A DNA stretch of 64,000 nt from Notospermus geniculatus (GCA_002633025.1 NMRB01000026.1:1-64000); one strand, 5' to 3'. Counted from the stretch's first letter, positions 53,878-64,000 are shown. The notes: generated by a model not told the origin, from the letters alone. Numbers and translations: made by a program.

Positions 53878-54024
53878 TGAGATAATCAAGAGGCCATGTA
53901 TTGTTAGTAAACCATCGAAGGATTATCGAAAACCTGTGAAAACCGCACCGCTGAATCCGCTGTAATGGAAACGGGCCTTAAAGGGACTAGGAAAAAAATT
54001 TCAAGCTTCGGTAATTAATGTACA

Positions 54025-54335
54025 AAATGCTAGTCTTTCATGATAAATTCCCACCGTCAATTCACTTTTTCAATTAACTGTTAATTACTGGCACCCAGAA
54101 AAATCAGTTATCACCACACCATGGAGCATTCACCACGTCACTGGGAACCTAATCAACATAATAGAGTACAAGCTCGCTCCATACAAAACATACAGCGAGA
54201 GGTTCCCAGTGACGTGGTGAATTCTCCATGGTGTGGTGATGACTGATTTGTCTGGGTGCCAGTAATTAACACTTAATTGAAAAAGTGAATTGACGGTGGG
54301 AATTTATCATGAAAGACTAGCATTTTGTAATAANC
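54025..54335. mobile_element. Palindromic element with arms of about 130 bp
   Basis: AAAATGCTAGTCTTTCATGA and TCATGAAAGACTAGCATTTT are inverted. CCACACCATGGAG and CTCCATGGTGTGG meet near the centre. An N at 54334 marks its right edge. Confidence 0.8.
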
Positions 54336-54526
54336 CATTATTTCAGCCAATAGCGTCTTGTTTTTATATGGACTCATTAATTCGAATATATTTACCCATT
54401 GATTCGAATTAATGTACCCATTAAATCGAATATATCTTTATTTTTCGACCAAGATTCCTACGCTGTGATGAGGTCGCGGACGTACACCTCGGCCAGATGT
54501 GGCCGATGTGATGCGCATACAGCGCA

Positions 54527-54751
54527 GCCTGTGTGGACACAATGGGTACCACCATGCGTGCATTGCTACACGCTACATTGTAGTGCCGGGGTCGTCCAGT
54601 TGGTGTGAGTGACACGATGAGTTTCTGGCATGCCAAATGAAAAAAATGGCGTCTGGAAAAAATGGATGACAGGTGAATTTTCCGACAAGAGGAATTTGTT
54701 ATCTACCGTACTACATGTATTTGAACACCGAGCAGTTGAACAAAGCCGAAG
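54527..54751 (+). promoter_or_regulatory. Leader exon, copy B1
   Basis: Matches leader A1: GTTTCTGGCATGCCAAATGA, then ACACCGAGCAGTTGAAC, donor CCGAAG|GTAAGT. Its upstream part (CACCATGCGTGCATTGC) recurs at 55090, marking a recent tandem duplication that produced copy B2. Confidence 0.45.
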
Positions 54752-55062
54752 GTAAGTGAAAAATTACATGCATTTAGTGGTACATGTATTTATTTAGGCC
54801 TAATGTGTTTTCCGCTTTGCAAGTCTTCTTGTTTTAATCTATATTCATTGCTTTGGCATTTATGTAACCATCATGTGATTTTCTCTATTCGTACTGCCTT
54901 TTTCCTGATTTTCCTGATTCCGAATTGAATCTTATTGCCACCCTGACACTTGCACGATTTTTGTCCCCGCAATGCCGCGCAATGCGTCGTGGCAAGGCGT
55001 GCCATTTCGGTGAAGCCGTGTTTGCGCCCTGTTCGCATAAATCTGTGCATAATCAGTCTCGC

Positions 55063-55470
55063 GCAGCGCAGCCTGTGTGGACACAATGGGTTCCACCATG
55101 CGTGCATTGCTACACGCTACATTGTAGTGCCGGTGTCGTAGAATGTCATGCCCCCCGATATGAGATGCCCCACAACAATAGATTCTGACGGATTAAGGGT
55201 CAGCCGGGCACTGACAAACAGAACTTCTGTTAACTTCTGTTACCAGATGTCCCCCGAACAAAAGAAGCGGGCATCTGATATCGGGGGCATTACATTCTAT
55301 GACACCTGGTTCGTCCAGTTGGTGTGAGTGACACGATGAGTTTCTGGCATGCCAAATGAAAAAAAATGCGTCTGGAAAAAATGGATGACAGGTGAATTTT
55401 CCGACATGAGGAATTTGTTATCTACCGTACTACATGTATTTGAACACCGAGCAGTTGAACAAAGCCGAAG
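55063..55470 (+). promoter_or_regulatory. Leader exon, copy B2, with a MITE in its upstream part
   Basis: Nearly identical to B1 (about 54527-54935 repeats as about 55063-55660). A TIR element (TAGAATGTCATGCCCCCCGA and complement) at 55138-55305 is inserted upstream of the donor CCGAAG|GTAAGT. B1 lacks this insertion. Confidence 0.45.
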
Positions 55471-55656
55471 GTAAGTGAAAAAGTACATGCATTTAGTGGT
55501 ACATGTATTTATTTAGGCCTAATGTGTTTTCCGCTTTGCAAGTCTTCTTGTTTTAATCTATATTCATTGCTTTGGCATTTATGTAACCATCATCTGATTT
55601 TCTCTATTCGTACTGCCTTTTTCCTGATTTTCCTGATTCCGAATTGAAAATTATTG

Positions 55657-56733
55657 CCACCCTGACCCTTGCACGATTTTTGTCCCCGCAATGCCGCGCA
55701 ATGCGTCGTGGCAAGGCGTGCCATTTCGGTGAAGCCGTGTTTGCGCCCTGTTCGCATAAGTTACGCACTGTCTACGCAATGCTCGGCGACTTGTTTACGC
55801 ATAGGTTAAGGATTGTTCGCGCATTGTTGATGTCTGCGGTACCGCATTGTCCCGCAATGTCACGCACGACACGCATAGTTCCCGCTGTCTTCCCGCATCG
55901 CCCCGACGACTTCGCGCGCTGACACGGACCGTCGGCAGTATTCGCGCAGTGTTCACGCAAGTGGCACGCACATGGCACGAACATCGATGCGTGCCGAATT
56001 TTTGAACCCATTTCAAAATTCTCTCTACGACATGGCACGCACCCCCGCACCCTTCACACACTCCTCACGCTCGTTCCCGAAGTCTTTGATCACCGGCACG
56101 CTGAAGTGCGCGCCATTGCGGGAACGAAAATCGTGCAAGTGTCAGGATGACATGATCCACTGACTTTGCGACGAGTTTACGATCAGTTTGAGCGATTAGT
56201 TCTCGATGGGTTTGCAACATATGCCACCCTGACACTTGCACGATTTTCGTTCCCGCAATGGCACGCACTTTGGCGTGCCAGTGATTAAAGTCTTCGGTGA
56301 CGAGCGTGAGGAGTGTGTGAAGGGTGCGGGGGTGCGTGCCATGTCGTAGAGAGAATTTTGAAATGTTCAAAAATTCGACACGCATCGATGTTCCTGCCAT
56401 GTGCGTGCCACTTGCGTGAACCATGCGTGAACACTGCGCGAACTCGGCGCGAATACTGCCGACGGTGCGTGACAATGCGCGAAGTCGTAGCGGCGATGCG
56501 GGAAGAGAGCAGGAACTATGCGTGTCGTGCGGGACAATGCGGTACCGTAGATATCAACAATGCGCTAACAATACTTAACCTATGCGTAAACAAGTCGCCG
56601 AGCATTGCGTAGACAGTGCGTAACCTATGCGAACAGGGCGCAAACACGGCTTCATCGAAATGGTACGCCTTGCCACGACGCATTGCGCGGCATTGCGGGG
56701 ACAAAAATCGTGCAAGTGTCAGGGTGGCATAAT
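55657..56733. mobile_element. 1.08-kb CGCA-rich palindromic TIR element
   Basis: Arms of about 500 bp (55657-56155 and 56222-56733). The ends GCCACCCTGAC, then TTGCACGATTTTTGTCCCCG, are mirrored exactly. The arms are unusually rich in CGCA and GCAC words. Sibling ORFs on both strands are arm translations. It lies in the intron between leader B2 and the signal-peptide exon of unit B. Confidence 0.85.
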
Positions 56734-57147
56734 TTACGACGAAAAATCGTAGACGGTGGATCAGCGTTCACGACGAGTTTGCGACTCGTTCACGACTGAA
56801 TTCTGTTTGCGACGAGTTTACGACGAGACCAAACATGTTTGATTTGGTTCGGTGGATCAGCTTCAACGTCGCGTCATTTCTTTACGATCAGTTTGCGACT
56901 AGTTTACCACGAGTTTGCGATTCGTAAACGCATGAGTTATCTGCCTCAGGTACGTTACGAAATTTATTCCTCGCAGTTAGTATAAACTAATCTTTTCGCT
57001 TATTTCAGAAATGAAACCAATTTATGCCGTGATTCTGATAGCAGTGGCATTGACTGCCTCCTTCTTGGGTAAGTTGAATAATATTTTAAGGGAGACATGC
57101 GAAAAATAATGACCGGCGGGCACAGGTTGTCTTTGTTTTGATTAGCG

Positions 57148-57242
57148 CACAGCGCCGTCTGTTAATACGCGGTGACACTAAGCTACAGCACAGGCCCCTG
57201 GAGAGCTATCAGTGAGTTTAACAGACGGCGCTGTGCGCAAAG
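57148..57242. mobile_element. MITE, about 95 bp
   Basis: GCGCACAGCGCCGTCTGTTA and AACAGACGGCGCTGTGCGC are inverted ends. Confidence 0.7.
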
Positions 57243-57244
57243 AC

Positions 57245-57402
57245 TATAGAGGACGTGCAGCAACGATTATGACGTCACCGCGACGTCGAGATGCCGCTAT
57301 TTTGGACGGCACGTCCAACGCATTCGTAGCGTCAGATGCCGTCCAAAATGGCTGACGTGCGAATTATGACGTCAATGATGACGTCACGTGCACATGGTCT
57401 AT
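57245..57402. mobile_element. TGACGTCA-rich MITE, copy 1
   Basis: About 158 bp with CTATAGA-type ends. It contains TGACGTCA-like sites at about 57268, 57366 and 57379, and paired CCAAAATGG words. The second copy is at 58908-59070. Confidence 0.75.
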
Positions 57403-57411
57403 AGTAAAAGT

Positions 57412-57535
57412 AGAAGTCGTCTCCGAATTTCGCAAATTTTTCGACCCCAACGGGGGTCTTCCTCTGGCACAAGAGGCCAAGGAAGACCCCAGTTGGGGTC
57501 GAAAATTTGCGAAATTCGGAGACGACTTTACTTTT
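57412..57535. ncRNA. Head-to-head pair of degenerate hammerhead-like motifs
   Basis: On the minus strand (57412-57475) and plus strand (57470-57535) the order CCA, GACCCC-loop-GGGGTC, GAAA, ATTTGCGAAAT hairpin, C/GG is present. The CUGAUGA box is reduced to GAGGA or AAGGA. The two copies form a palindrome. Presumed inactive relatives of the motif at 21915-22005. Confidence 0.45.
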
Positions 57536-57637
57536 ACTATCATTTTGTGTGTCGTTTTTTGTGCTCTATGTCGGATAGTGCACTCGTCCCCCGTGGCCAC
57601 GAGCACGCTCTCAACCACTGGCACAGATGGGGCCTAA

Positions 57638-57808
57638 TCATGTTTCTGAACACTAGATGGCGCAAACTGTCATCAACCAATCAGCGACCAATATTTCACG
57701 CAACTAGGGAGAAACATGAAACATTTTCGTATTGGCTGATCGCTCATTGGCTGGCAGTGATCGAGCGTTCGTCAACAACTGGTAGTGACATCTAGTGTTC
57801 AGAAACGG
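57638..57808. mobile_element. MITE, about 170 bp
   Basis: TTTCTGAACACTAGATG and CATCTAGTGTTCAGAAA are inverted; TTGGCTGATCGCTCATTGG-type inner arms. Confidence 0.7.
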
Positions 57809-58907
57809 ACTTTGGCACCAAGTGTTTCAGTTGTTGAGGGTGACAGCTTCGAGCGGAGGCTGATACCACTCTGAATTATTGAGTGTAGTCGGATAGGTGA
57901 AGTAAGTCTGGTGTGAACACAGCATTTCTGTATTTCGTTTGATTCGCATACTCAAAATTTTCCCTGGTGTTTATTCTAACAGATTCTGCAGCGGGGTAAG
58001 TAACGCGACGAAAAACCCTGGGCGCCAGAGTGCTGAAGGGCGCTTATAAGAACTCGTCCGGGGGGGGGGAGTAAAGGCTATAGATCGTTTCTCGCGGGAC
58101 GGTTGCTACGAGTTACGTCTTCATGACGTTGCGTCATACGCATGCGTCGCCAGCTGGCTGGAAAATGTGAAAGTTTTAAGGCATTTTCCAGTAAAGTTTG
58201 CCCCCGAATTCGTGGTGTTTGAAGCGGCTAAATTTTATGAAATCGGTATGGCATAGAGATCAAGCGTTCCAGGTAGCATCAGTCGACTTTCATATAAATG
58301 GGGTACCGGCAAACAAAAAGGAGGCGCTGGTCATCAACCTGGGTAAAACGCAAGTGCGCATGCTTTGCCATTGTTGAACGTCATCAGGAATCGTGCGTCA
58401 TTCTGACGTTACAAAAACTGCGTCATTCACAACCCATGACGTCGGTCATTGGCCTGTCATTTACGCTAAAATGGTCAACTTTATCGATTAAATTCATCAT
58501 GTTCCCGCAGGGATTTTTGCTCGAAGGCAAAAAGATATATTTTAGCAGTTCTGTATTTAATGACAGAAAAGTAAAATAAGAAATTGAGTGCAACGTTTTA
58601 GTTATATTTGGCCTAGAAACAGGGTGTGCTATTCAGAATTAATTGGAAAATAACGTTAGCCTCACTTTCAATGACGCAGTTCTACCCACGTTGATAGTTA
58701 GCGCCGCGTCGCGGATGAGGTTTGCCGGNCGACGTCAGCGCACTGGCCGACATTGAACTTGAAGCGAAAATGTTATACCCCACACTCCGTGCGCAGCACG
58801 GGTAATTGCTAGTTCGTATATACAGGCTCTCTTACGGCCCTAAAATTCCTAGAATTCCTACTTTTTTTTCAATCTCCCTAAAATCCCTAATTTTACATCC
58901 ATTTTGG

Positions 58908-59070
58908 GCTATAGAGGAATCCCACTGACGATTGTGACGTCACTGCCGCGACGAGATGCCGCCATGCTGGACGTCACGTCCAACGCATTCGTAGCTTCAG
59001 ATGACGTCCAACATGGCTGACGTGCGAATTATGACGTCAATGATGACGTCACGTGAAGTTCCTCTATTCT
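58908..59070. mobile_element. TGACGTCA-rich MITE, copy 2
   Basis: It begins GGGCTATAGAGGAATCC and ends GAAGTTCCTCTAT. Its centre AACGCATTCGTAGC(T)TCAGATG is nearly identical to copy 1. TGACGTCA sites at about 58936, 59031 and 59043. Confidence 0.75.
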
Positions 59071-59304
59071 CCCTAAATATCCCTAATTTTTGTCTTAGTC
59101 CATGTTCTTCCGCACGCGCTGATGACGTCGAAGCAGCGTCGAGGTGCACGGCATTCACGACTACATCTGAAGATGCTCTGGATTCCATCAGTCTTCGCTG
59201 TCCCTGGATTCAACTTCAGATGTAGACCTTACAATGCCGTGCATCCCCACGTGATTTCATTATAACTACATATCTGATGTAGGTAATTCTACAAGAGATA
59301 AGCC

Positions 59305-59590
59305 AGGCGCGGATCCAGAGGGGGGATTGGGGGTCGTAACCCCCCTGCTCGCCACCACCAATTGTTTTTTTTCAATACTTTGTAACAATAAGCAAAAACA
59401 CAAGAATTATAAAGCTTCTATTTTGATTCTGAGATGCCCGGAAATCGCGTCTATACGGCCTTCTAGATCTCAAAATTTTCGGGGGGCGGTCCCCCAGACC
59501 CCCCGTCGGCATGGGAATCTTTGGTCCCCGCCTGCTACAACCGCCCTCGGCGCTGCTCATCCCCCTCAGCTAAAAATCCTGGATCCGCAC
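59305..59590. repeat. CGGATCC-bordered dispersed repeat
   Basis: It begins CCAGGCGCGGATCCAGAGGG and ends AATCCTGGATCCGCACTTGG, with G and C runs and CAAAATTTTCGGGGGGCGG inside. Related material is at 36960-37230. Confidence 0.6.
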
Positions 59591-60070
59591 TTGGGTAAGC
59601 TTTTGCTGTAAGCATGGCTTCATCAAAAGGGGACCATTCTGATCATAATTTGGCCTATAGGCCTAATGGTAAGTGTGAATACACTTTTTGAAGAGCACCT
59701 GGCCTACATCATCTGTGTATAAATCTTCGTAATTCTGTCCTAAAATGTCCTATTTTCAAGCCATTTTATCCCTAAAAGTCCCTAAAATTTAAGTAAAAAA
59801 ATCCCTAATTTTTCCCTAAAAAGTTCCTCAGGGCTGTAAGAGAGCCTGTATATATGATCCGTGATAGGTGCCGGCTGATCTCAACCTCCCTATTGCAAGG
59901 GCACAAGGTTTGCGGTTTATGCCTCTGCAACTCGTGACTTGGCCTTAAGGGCACATGACGATCTTTTAAAGTGTAAGTTCCGTCGTTTATTGTGTTCTGG
60001 TTTACTCGTGCATCACGGCCGGTTCATTGGAGAACTCGTGACTTCTGTGAGCCGATCGTGATGTAAGAGT

Positions 60071-60325
60071 TTAAGGAACATCTGCATCAAGACTACCAGC
60101 TAACCAAGAGGGGTCGGTGAATCCGGTCACATGGGTGACAGCATCACACTCATGACGGGAACCAGTTCGACAGGATCGTCGAGGAGTTGGCGCTAGCAAC
60201 TCTTTCACTTCGGCAAGCTCTTTCCTTATTGCGTCCATCTCCTGTTTCTTCAAGGACGGTTTGAGCGGACGCCCATATCGACTTTTAGGAATCCCAGGAT
60301 CGGGATCAGGATTCATTTGTACCAA
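60071..60325 (-). CDS. Small ORF of unknown function, coding-like
   Basis: 84 codons. NPDPDPGIPKSRYGRPLKPS is followed by an amphipathic, coiled-coil-like helix, KKQEMDAIRKELAEVKELL. The charge pattern looks selected. The GRP core resembles an AT-hook, but the flanks do not fit well. No splice borders are clear. It may be a fragment of a transposon protein. Confidence 0.3.
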   Translation of the reverse strand: MVQMNPDPDPGIPKSRYGRPLKPSLKKQEMDAIRKELAEVKELLAPTPRRSCRTGSRHECDAVTHVTGFTDPSWLAGSLDADVP

Positions 60326-60419
60326 GAAGAGAATTAATATGCCATGGTAGGGGCGTCAAGATTCAAAACCACCTACCTGTCTCGACCAGTTCTGCTAGAA
60401 CCCCACATTCCGAAGTAAT

Positions 60420-60715
60420 TGTCGAGTATGTTGCCGGGAACCAATGACGGACTCGACACGTATGTATTCTGATTTCCAAACATTTATATTGCCGGCTTTT
60501 TATTTCCGTGTGTTGTAGAAATTACTTTTATAACTCTAATATTTTCTTCTTATAGTCGACCGACATCCCTGACGTCCGTTGTACATATAGAAACTGGAAC
60601 ATATTTGTTTGATCTGCCAAATAAATCTGAAATAGGAACATATACGTGTCGAGTCCGTCATTGGTTCCCGGCAACATGTGTCGAGGTAGATGTCGTATTA
60701 GACCTACCTGGTGAG
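60420..60715. mobile_element. TIR element, about 295 bp
   Basis: GTTGCCGGGAACCAATGACG and CGTCATTGGTTCCCGGCAAC are inverted; GGACTCGACACGTATGT and its complement extend the arms. Confidence 0.75.
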
Positions 60716-60719
60716 AATG

Positions 60720-61535
60720 GGTTAATACCAGAGAATAGGCCAGCAATTCTTGGTCAATTGTAGGTGTAGATATCTTTTGAGACCCATTGGGTGGGAAGGA
60801 GTTAATAGCTGAGAACCAATCCATGACGTCACCATGGTGGATGAAGTAAGAAAGGGCATAATTATCTGGCGATCGGCGATGTTGTCTACCATTCAATAGT
60901 AGCTTGCCATTCAATAGAACATGTTGTTGTTGACTGTCTCTGACAGTTCAACATGAACTTCCTTGAGGAAGGATAAGCCGCGGCCGGGACGGAATTGGTC
61001 TCTCCTCAGTTTATGTAAACAAAATACTAGTAAGAGGAAATCCATGACTGTCGCCGTTGTGGACCTAGCGAGAGTGCAACTTGAACTTACGTGATTAAAG
61101 CAAGAATTCTCTATCCCTTCGTCGTTGATAGCCCCTATCAAACTAAAGACATATCAAGCTCTCTAAATATGTGAAATATAAGGAATTTTTTTTCATGCGC
61201 TACAAAAACAGCCAGAGTCGGAGACTCGAAATGACGATTGAAGCCGATAAGAGATCTACCGGTAGTCCGTAGCCGTGAAAAGCGACGTGCCATCGATATC
61301 GGCTGATTCCACTAAAATTGTCCTATCCATTCATCGTTAATGGTCTCAATCAGACTAAGTATGTTAAATAATCAAAATATGTGAAATGTTAGCAATTTTT
61401 AAGACAACACACTATGAAAGCAGCCCGAGTCGAAGACTTGGAATGACGTGCCTGAAGCCGAGATCGTCTGCTCGGTTCGATTATTATGAATTTTTCCTAA
61501 TATATACCGTCATATTTTGAATCCACTCCTGTAGT
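60720..61535. other. Stretch without a supported gene
   Basis: A degenerate tandem duplication (unit about 230 bp) covers about 61130-61480: ATATGTGAAAT near 61168 and 61378, GCC(A/C)GAGTCG near 61212 and 61425. The minus ORFs here show no domain. Confidence 0.45.
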
Positions 61536-61539
61536 TTTG

Positions 61540-62182
61540 GTGCAAAATACTTTCAGCTATTGATTGATTATGCTCTAAAATGCCACTCACGTATGATTTC
61601 ATAAGGCGATTGTGTATGATCATCGGGATTTTATGCGATTATAATAGGTATATTTTTCATCTCCATTCACTTTCTGCAAGCATAAGCATCTTTCCCATAA
61701 TTCCTCATTCCATGAACAAAAGAGCATCCAACATGTCAAAGTAACCGAGCGTGGGAAATCCAAATAGTGCTGTTTTCTATTTTGTCACCTAGCGCCCCCT
61801 CGGGAACAAATTTTGAATTAATTGCCATTGCACTTGGTGTACCAAAAATCAAGCTTCATACCCTATCAATGTCAGTTTGATATATTGCCCCTGGACTGAG
61901 TTAAAGGTTTTCCATTCTACGGAAAATGCCCCCTGGAGGGCACAATGTAGGTCAGATCGCAAAAATTTTTGGTTCTGTTTCGAGCCCTCCCTAGGGACTA
62001 CGGCTCCACCAACTTTCATGACCCTGGGCCTGGCGGTTGCGAAACGTGCCAGTTTACAGACTACAGACACACACACACACACACACGCAATTGGGAAACG
62101 TGCCAGGTTCACGGACGACACACAGACGGACGCCACTCAGTATATATACATATGACTAGCTCAGCTGAAAGCTGAGCTAAAA
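61540..62182 (+). repeat. Repeat ending in a GCTCAGCTGAAAGCTGAGC hairpin
   Basis: The 3' end carries a (CA)n tract (about 62067-62088) and a perfect hairpin GCTCAGCTGAAAGCTGAGC followed by TAAAA. A fragment lies at 27110-27590. The end resembles those of 13790-14556 and 31815-32690, so these may be one Helentron-like group. Confidence 0.6.
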
Positions 62183-62363
62183 TGAACTTCTCAAGTGGTG
62201 AAGTGAAGGCTGGTCGGCCATTTTGTTTCGACATTGTAACGTTGTCCATCCTCGGTGTTATCACTGCCTAAAATGTGCCTTAATCCACTGAATAACTTCA
62301 GATTCTACAATAAATAAAATTATCCCACCGATATAATGTGCTAAGAACCCATTTAGGCTATAC

Positions 62364-62561
62364 GTGAAAAAGTATCAGCATTGGTCTGCACTATATCAAG
62401 TGCGGAAGGTTACAGTCAATGTCACAGACGACCCACTCACTTGCGGCGAATCACTGAATTATCTCGTGATTTGCGAGATGATTACTACGCCGAGGCTCCT
62501 ATATACAGTCGAGGTAGGTTACGATGGCCGCCCGAATGTAGCCGAGTACCTCCGAAGATGA
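62364..62561 (+). other. Uncharacterised open frame near a possible splice donor
   Basis: 65 codons, including VTVNVTDDPLTCGESLNYLV. A possible donor, CGAG|GTAGGT, lies at about 62513. An alternative frame (62381-62575) reads RDLRDDYYAEAPIYSR, tail-like. The two frames cannot both be real and neither matches a domain I know. Confidence 0.2.
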
Positions 62562-62571
62562 CGTCGATTGC

Positions 62572-62722
62572 GTGATCGTTAGACTGGTGCCCGGTCCAAT
62601 GCACTCACTCACGATATTCACGTCAGTACATATCACCGACAATAGGTGGCAGCACCGCAGGCGTCGCGTGGATAGAGAACCAGTGAGTGAGTGTTTACAA
62701 CTTGGACATCGAGCTCCTTTAA
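62572..62722. repeat. TTAAAGGAG repeat family, copy 3
   Basis: Same orientation as copy 2 (16970-17119), with ACTCACTCACGATATTCACG and GAGCTCCTTTAA. Confidence 0.75.
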
Positions 62723-62724
62723 TC

Positions 62725-63319
62725 ACCTCTAAAACCCCTACTTACCTGTCCCATTTCTAAACTCGGAAAAAATTACCAAATCCTAAGTTGAAAATATCGC
62801 ACGTTGTCCTTCTTTGCCTGGCTCCGGAGTGGGACAAGTAAGTGGACCGGACATTACATCTTTCTGATCATACCCCCACCCCATTATATTCAACTGAGAA
62901 TTATTCATTTTTCCGAGTTCAGGAATGGGACAGGTATAAAGTAGGAGTTTATAGCATATGGTTTAATCGTAATGTACGTTATGTCAGCTGTAGACTACAC
63001 GATCAAGTTTTTTACCCATTTTTTAGCTTCGCTTGGCTTTGCCAGCGAAGCTAGTCTCATGGGCCAGTCCCCCATAGCAGACGACGCATCTCTTGAACGC
63101 AATTTGCTCTGTGATGTCGACACTGATCGTCGCCCAATTCCAGTGCAATATATCTATTGGATAGCATTCTACATAATACTCCGCCCTGAAAGTTCTCAAA
63201 CGTAATGATGTAGGGTGCGAATTTGATGAAATAAATACGAAATTTCATTGCATTTTGCCACTTCCGGGTACAACCACCCAGGGAAAGGTCAGAGGTCAGA
63301 TAATTTCAAGCTCCATTTC
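62725..63319. other. Stretch without a recognisable gene
   Basis: CCCATTTCTAAACTCGG (62749) and CCGAGTTCAGGAATGGG (62913) are imperfectly inverted, hinting at another TIR unit of about 200 bp. Nothing else is supported. Confidence 0.4.
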
Positions 63320-64000
63320 ACTGAACCTGTTTCAAGAACCTGGTCCGTCCGAGCACCAATCCGAACTGGTGTTCCCCAAGGATCCATTTTAGGCCCCCTT
63401 TTATTCAATATTTACATAAATGATTTACATCAAGCCAGTGATATCTTCAATACCATTATGTTTGCCGACGATACAACCTTGGAATGCGAGCTCAATAAAT
63501 TTGGATCTCAAAATAACCTTGAGGAATTAAATCAGAGAATAAACTCAGAATTATTGAAAATTACAGATTGGCTCAAAGCTAATAAACTGTCCATTAACAT
63601 CACAAAAACGAAATATATAATCTTTGAGTGTCCAGGTTCTAGACCTATTGATATATGCCCAAAGATCCACCAGAAACTAATTGACCGTGTTGAAGAATTT
63701 AATTTCCTAGGTTTAACTATTCATCAACATCTTCATTGGGCTTCTCATATTCGAATCATTTCCTTAAAGATTTCCAGGGCGATAGGAATTTTAAATCACA
63801 TCAAATATCTTGTTCCTCTTAAGACCTTAATCACTGTATATCATGCTCTCATCACACCTCATCTTAACTTTCATTTGCTGTCTTGGGGCTATGGCTTCAA
63901 AAACATTTACAAATTACAAAAGAAAGCTATTCGTATAATTACACATAGTCATTTCATAGCTCATACAGAACCCTTGTTCAAGGAACTTAAAATCCTCAAA
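63320..64000 (+). CDS. LINE reverse transcriptase, partial at both ends
   Basis: The frame is open from about 63320 to the window end. It encodes RTGVPQGSILGPLLFNIYIN, the FADD catalytic box, WLKANKLSINITKTKYIIF, EEFNFLGLTI and a late region HALITPHLNF...QKKAIRIIT. This is the palm-to-thumb part of a Jockey/CR1-like non-LTR reverse transcriptase. No start codon or upstream finger motifs are present, so it is 5'-truncated or interrupted near 63320. The frame has no stop, so the insertion may be fairly young. It belongs to a different lineage from the remnant at 15565-16860. Confidence 0.85.

Larger units (their letters stand above)
57011..57995 (+). pseudogene. Partial duplicate of the cystine-knot-like gene (unit B)
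   Basis: The coding exon 57011-57068 differs from unit A by few bases (one residue change, T to A at residue 6) and keeps the acceptor ATTTCAG and donor TTGG|GTAAG. The 13-nt microexon 57983-57995 is also preserved and in frame (D-S-A-A-G). No copy of the cysteine exon is found before the end of the homology at about 58280, nor to 60 kb. Either it is lost, making this a truncated copy, or the leader is spliced to something more distant. Confidence 0.55.
51880..58280. repeat. Segmental duplication, unit B
   Basis: Counterpart of unit A in the same order and orientation, interrupted by different transposons. Homology fades in the stretch 58000-58290, shortly after the microexon copy. Confidence 0.7.
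58810..59857. mobile_element. TIR element, about 1.05 kb, with nested repeats
   Basis: ATATACAGGCTCTCTTACGG and TGTAAGAGAGCCTGTATATA are inverted ends, followed by CCCTAAAATTCC-type inner sequence. A TGACGTCA-rich MITE (58908-59070) and a CGGATCC repeat (59305-59590) lie inside. No transposase. Confidence 0.7.

Noticed and set aside
55772-56612. ORFs rich in R, C and A on both strands
   Set aside because: They are mirror translations of the two arms of the CGCA-rich palindrome.
60528-60914. 128-codon minus ORF
   Set aside because: It runs across the right arm of the TIR element at 60420-60715, has no domain and no splice context.

Overview
This window is eukaryotic genomic DNA, most likely from a marine invertebrate deuterostome (an echinoderm or hemichordate is my best guess). 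It has spliced exons with GT-AG borders, CUB and CCP/sushi exons in phase 1, a DIRS-type retrotransposon, foldback elements like those described in sea urchins, and very frequent AGGCCTA and TACATGTA words. There are no operons, Shine-Dalgarno sites, CRISPR arrays or rRNA genes. Ambiguous bases occur at 2866, 28093, 54334 and 58729.

Layout. 1-1850: inverted-repeat elements. 1852-1930: a signal-peptide exon (+). 2012-9890: an almost complete DIRS-like element whose tyrosine recombinase gene is broken by two insertions; one insertion carries a C2H2 zinc-finger ORF. 10.4-12.3 kb: an element with long arrays of degenerate ATTACCT/ATCGCCT words. 12.4-21.4 kb: dense inverted-repeat elements, a LINE remnant and large palindromes. 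21.45-37.46 kb, minus strand: a receptor gene built from a signal peptide, two CUB domains, three CCP domains and a transmembrane exon; all inter-domain junctions are phase 1, and the introns are full of repeats. 38.8-50 kb and 51.9-58.1 kb: two units of a tandem segmental duplication. Each carries a leader exon, a signal-peptide exon and a 13-nt microexon. Unit A also has the final exon, giving a 77-residue secreted peptide with an inhibitor-cystine-knot-like cysteine pattern; I find no such exon in unit B. 58.8-62.7 kb: repeats. 63.3-64.0 kb: the reverse transcriptase of a LINE that runs off the window.

The most interesting material is the cystine-knot-like gene and its partial duplicate, hammerhead-ribozyme-like motifs at three loci, a foldback element with minisatellite arms lying just upstream of the CUB1 splice acceptor, and hairpin elements whose arms change together while their apical loop stays the same. 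Exon models rest on reading splice signals and phases by eye, without transcripts. Family names for repeats are inference except where a coding domain is visible.
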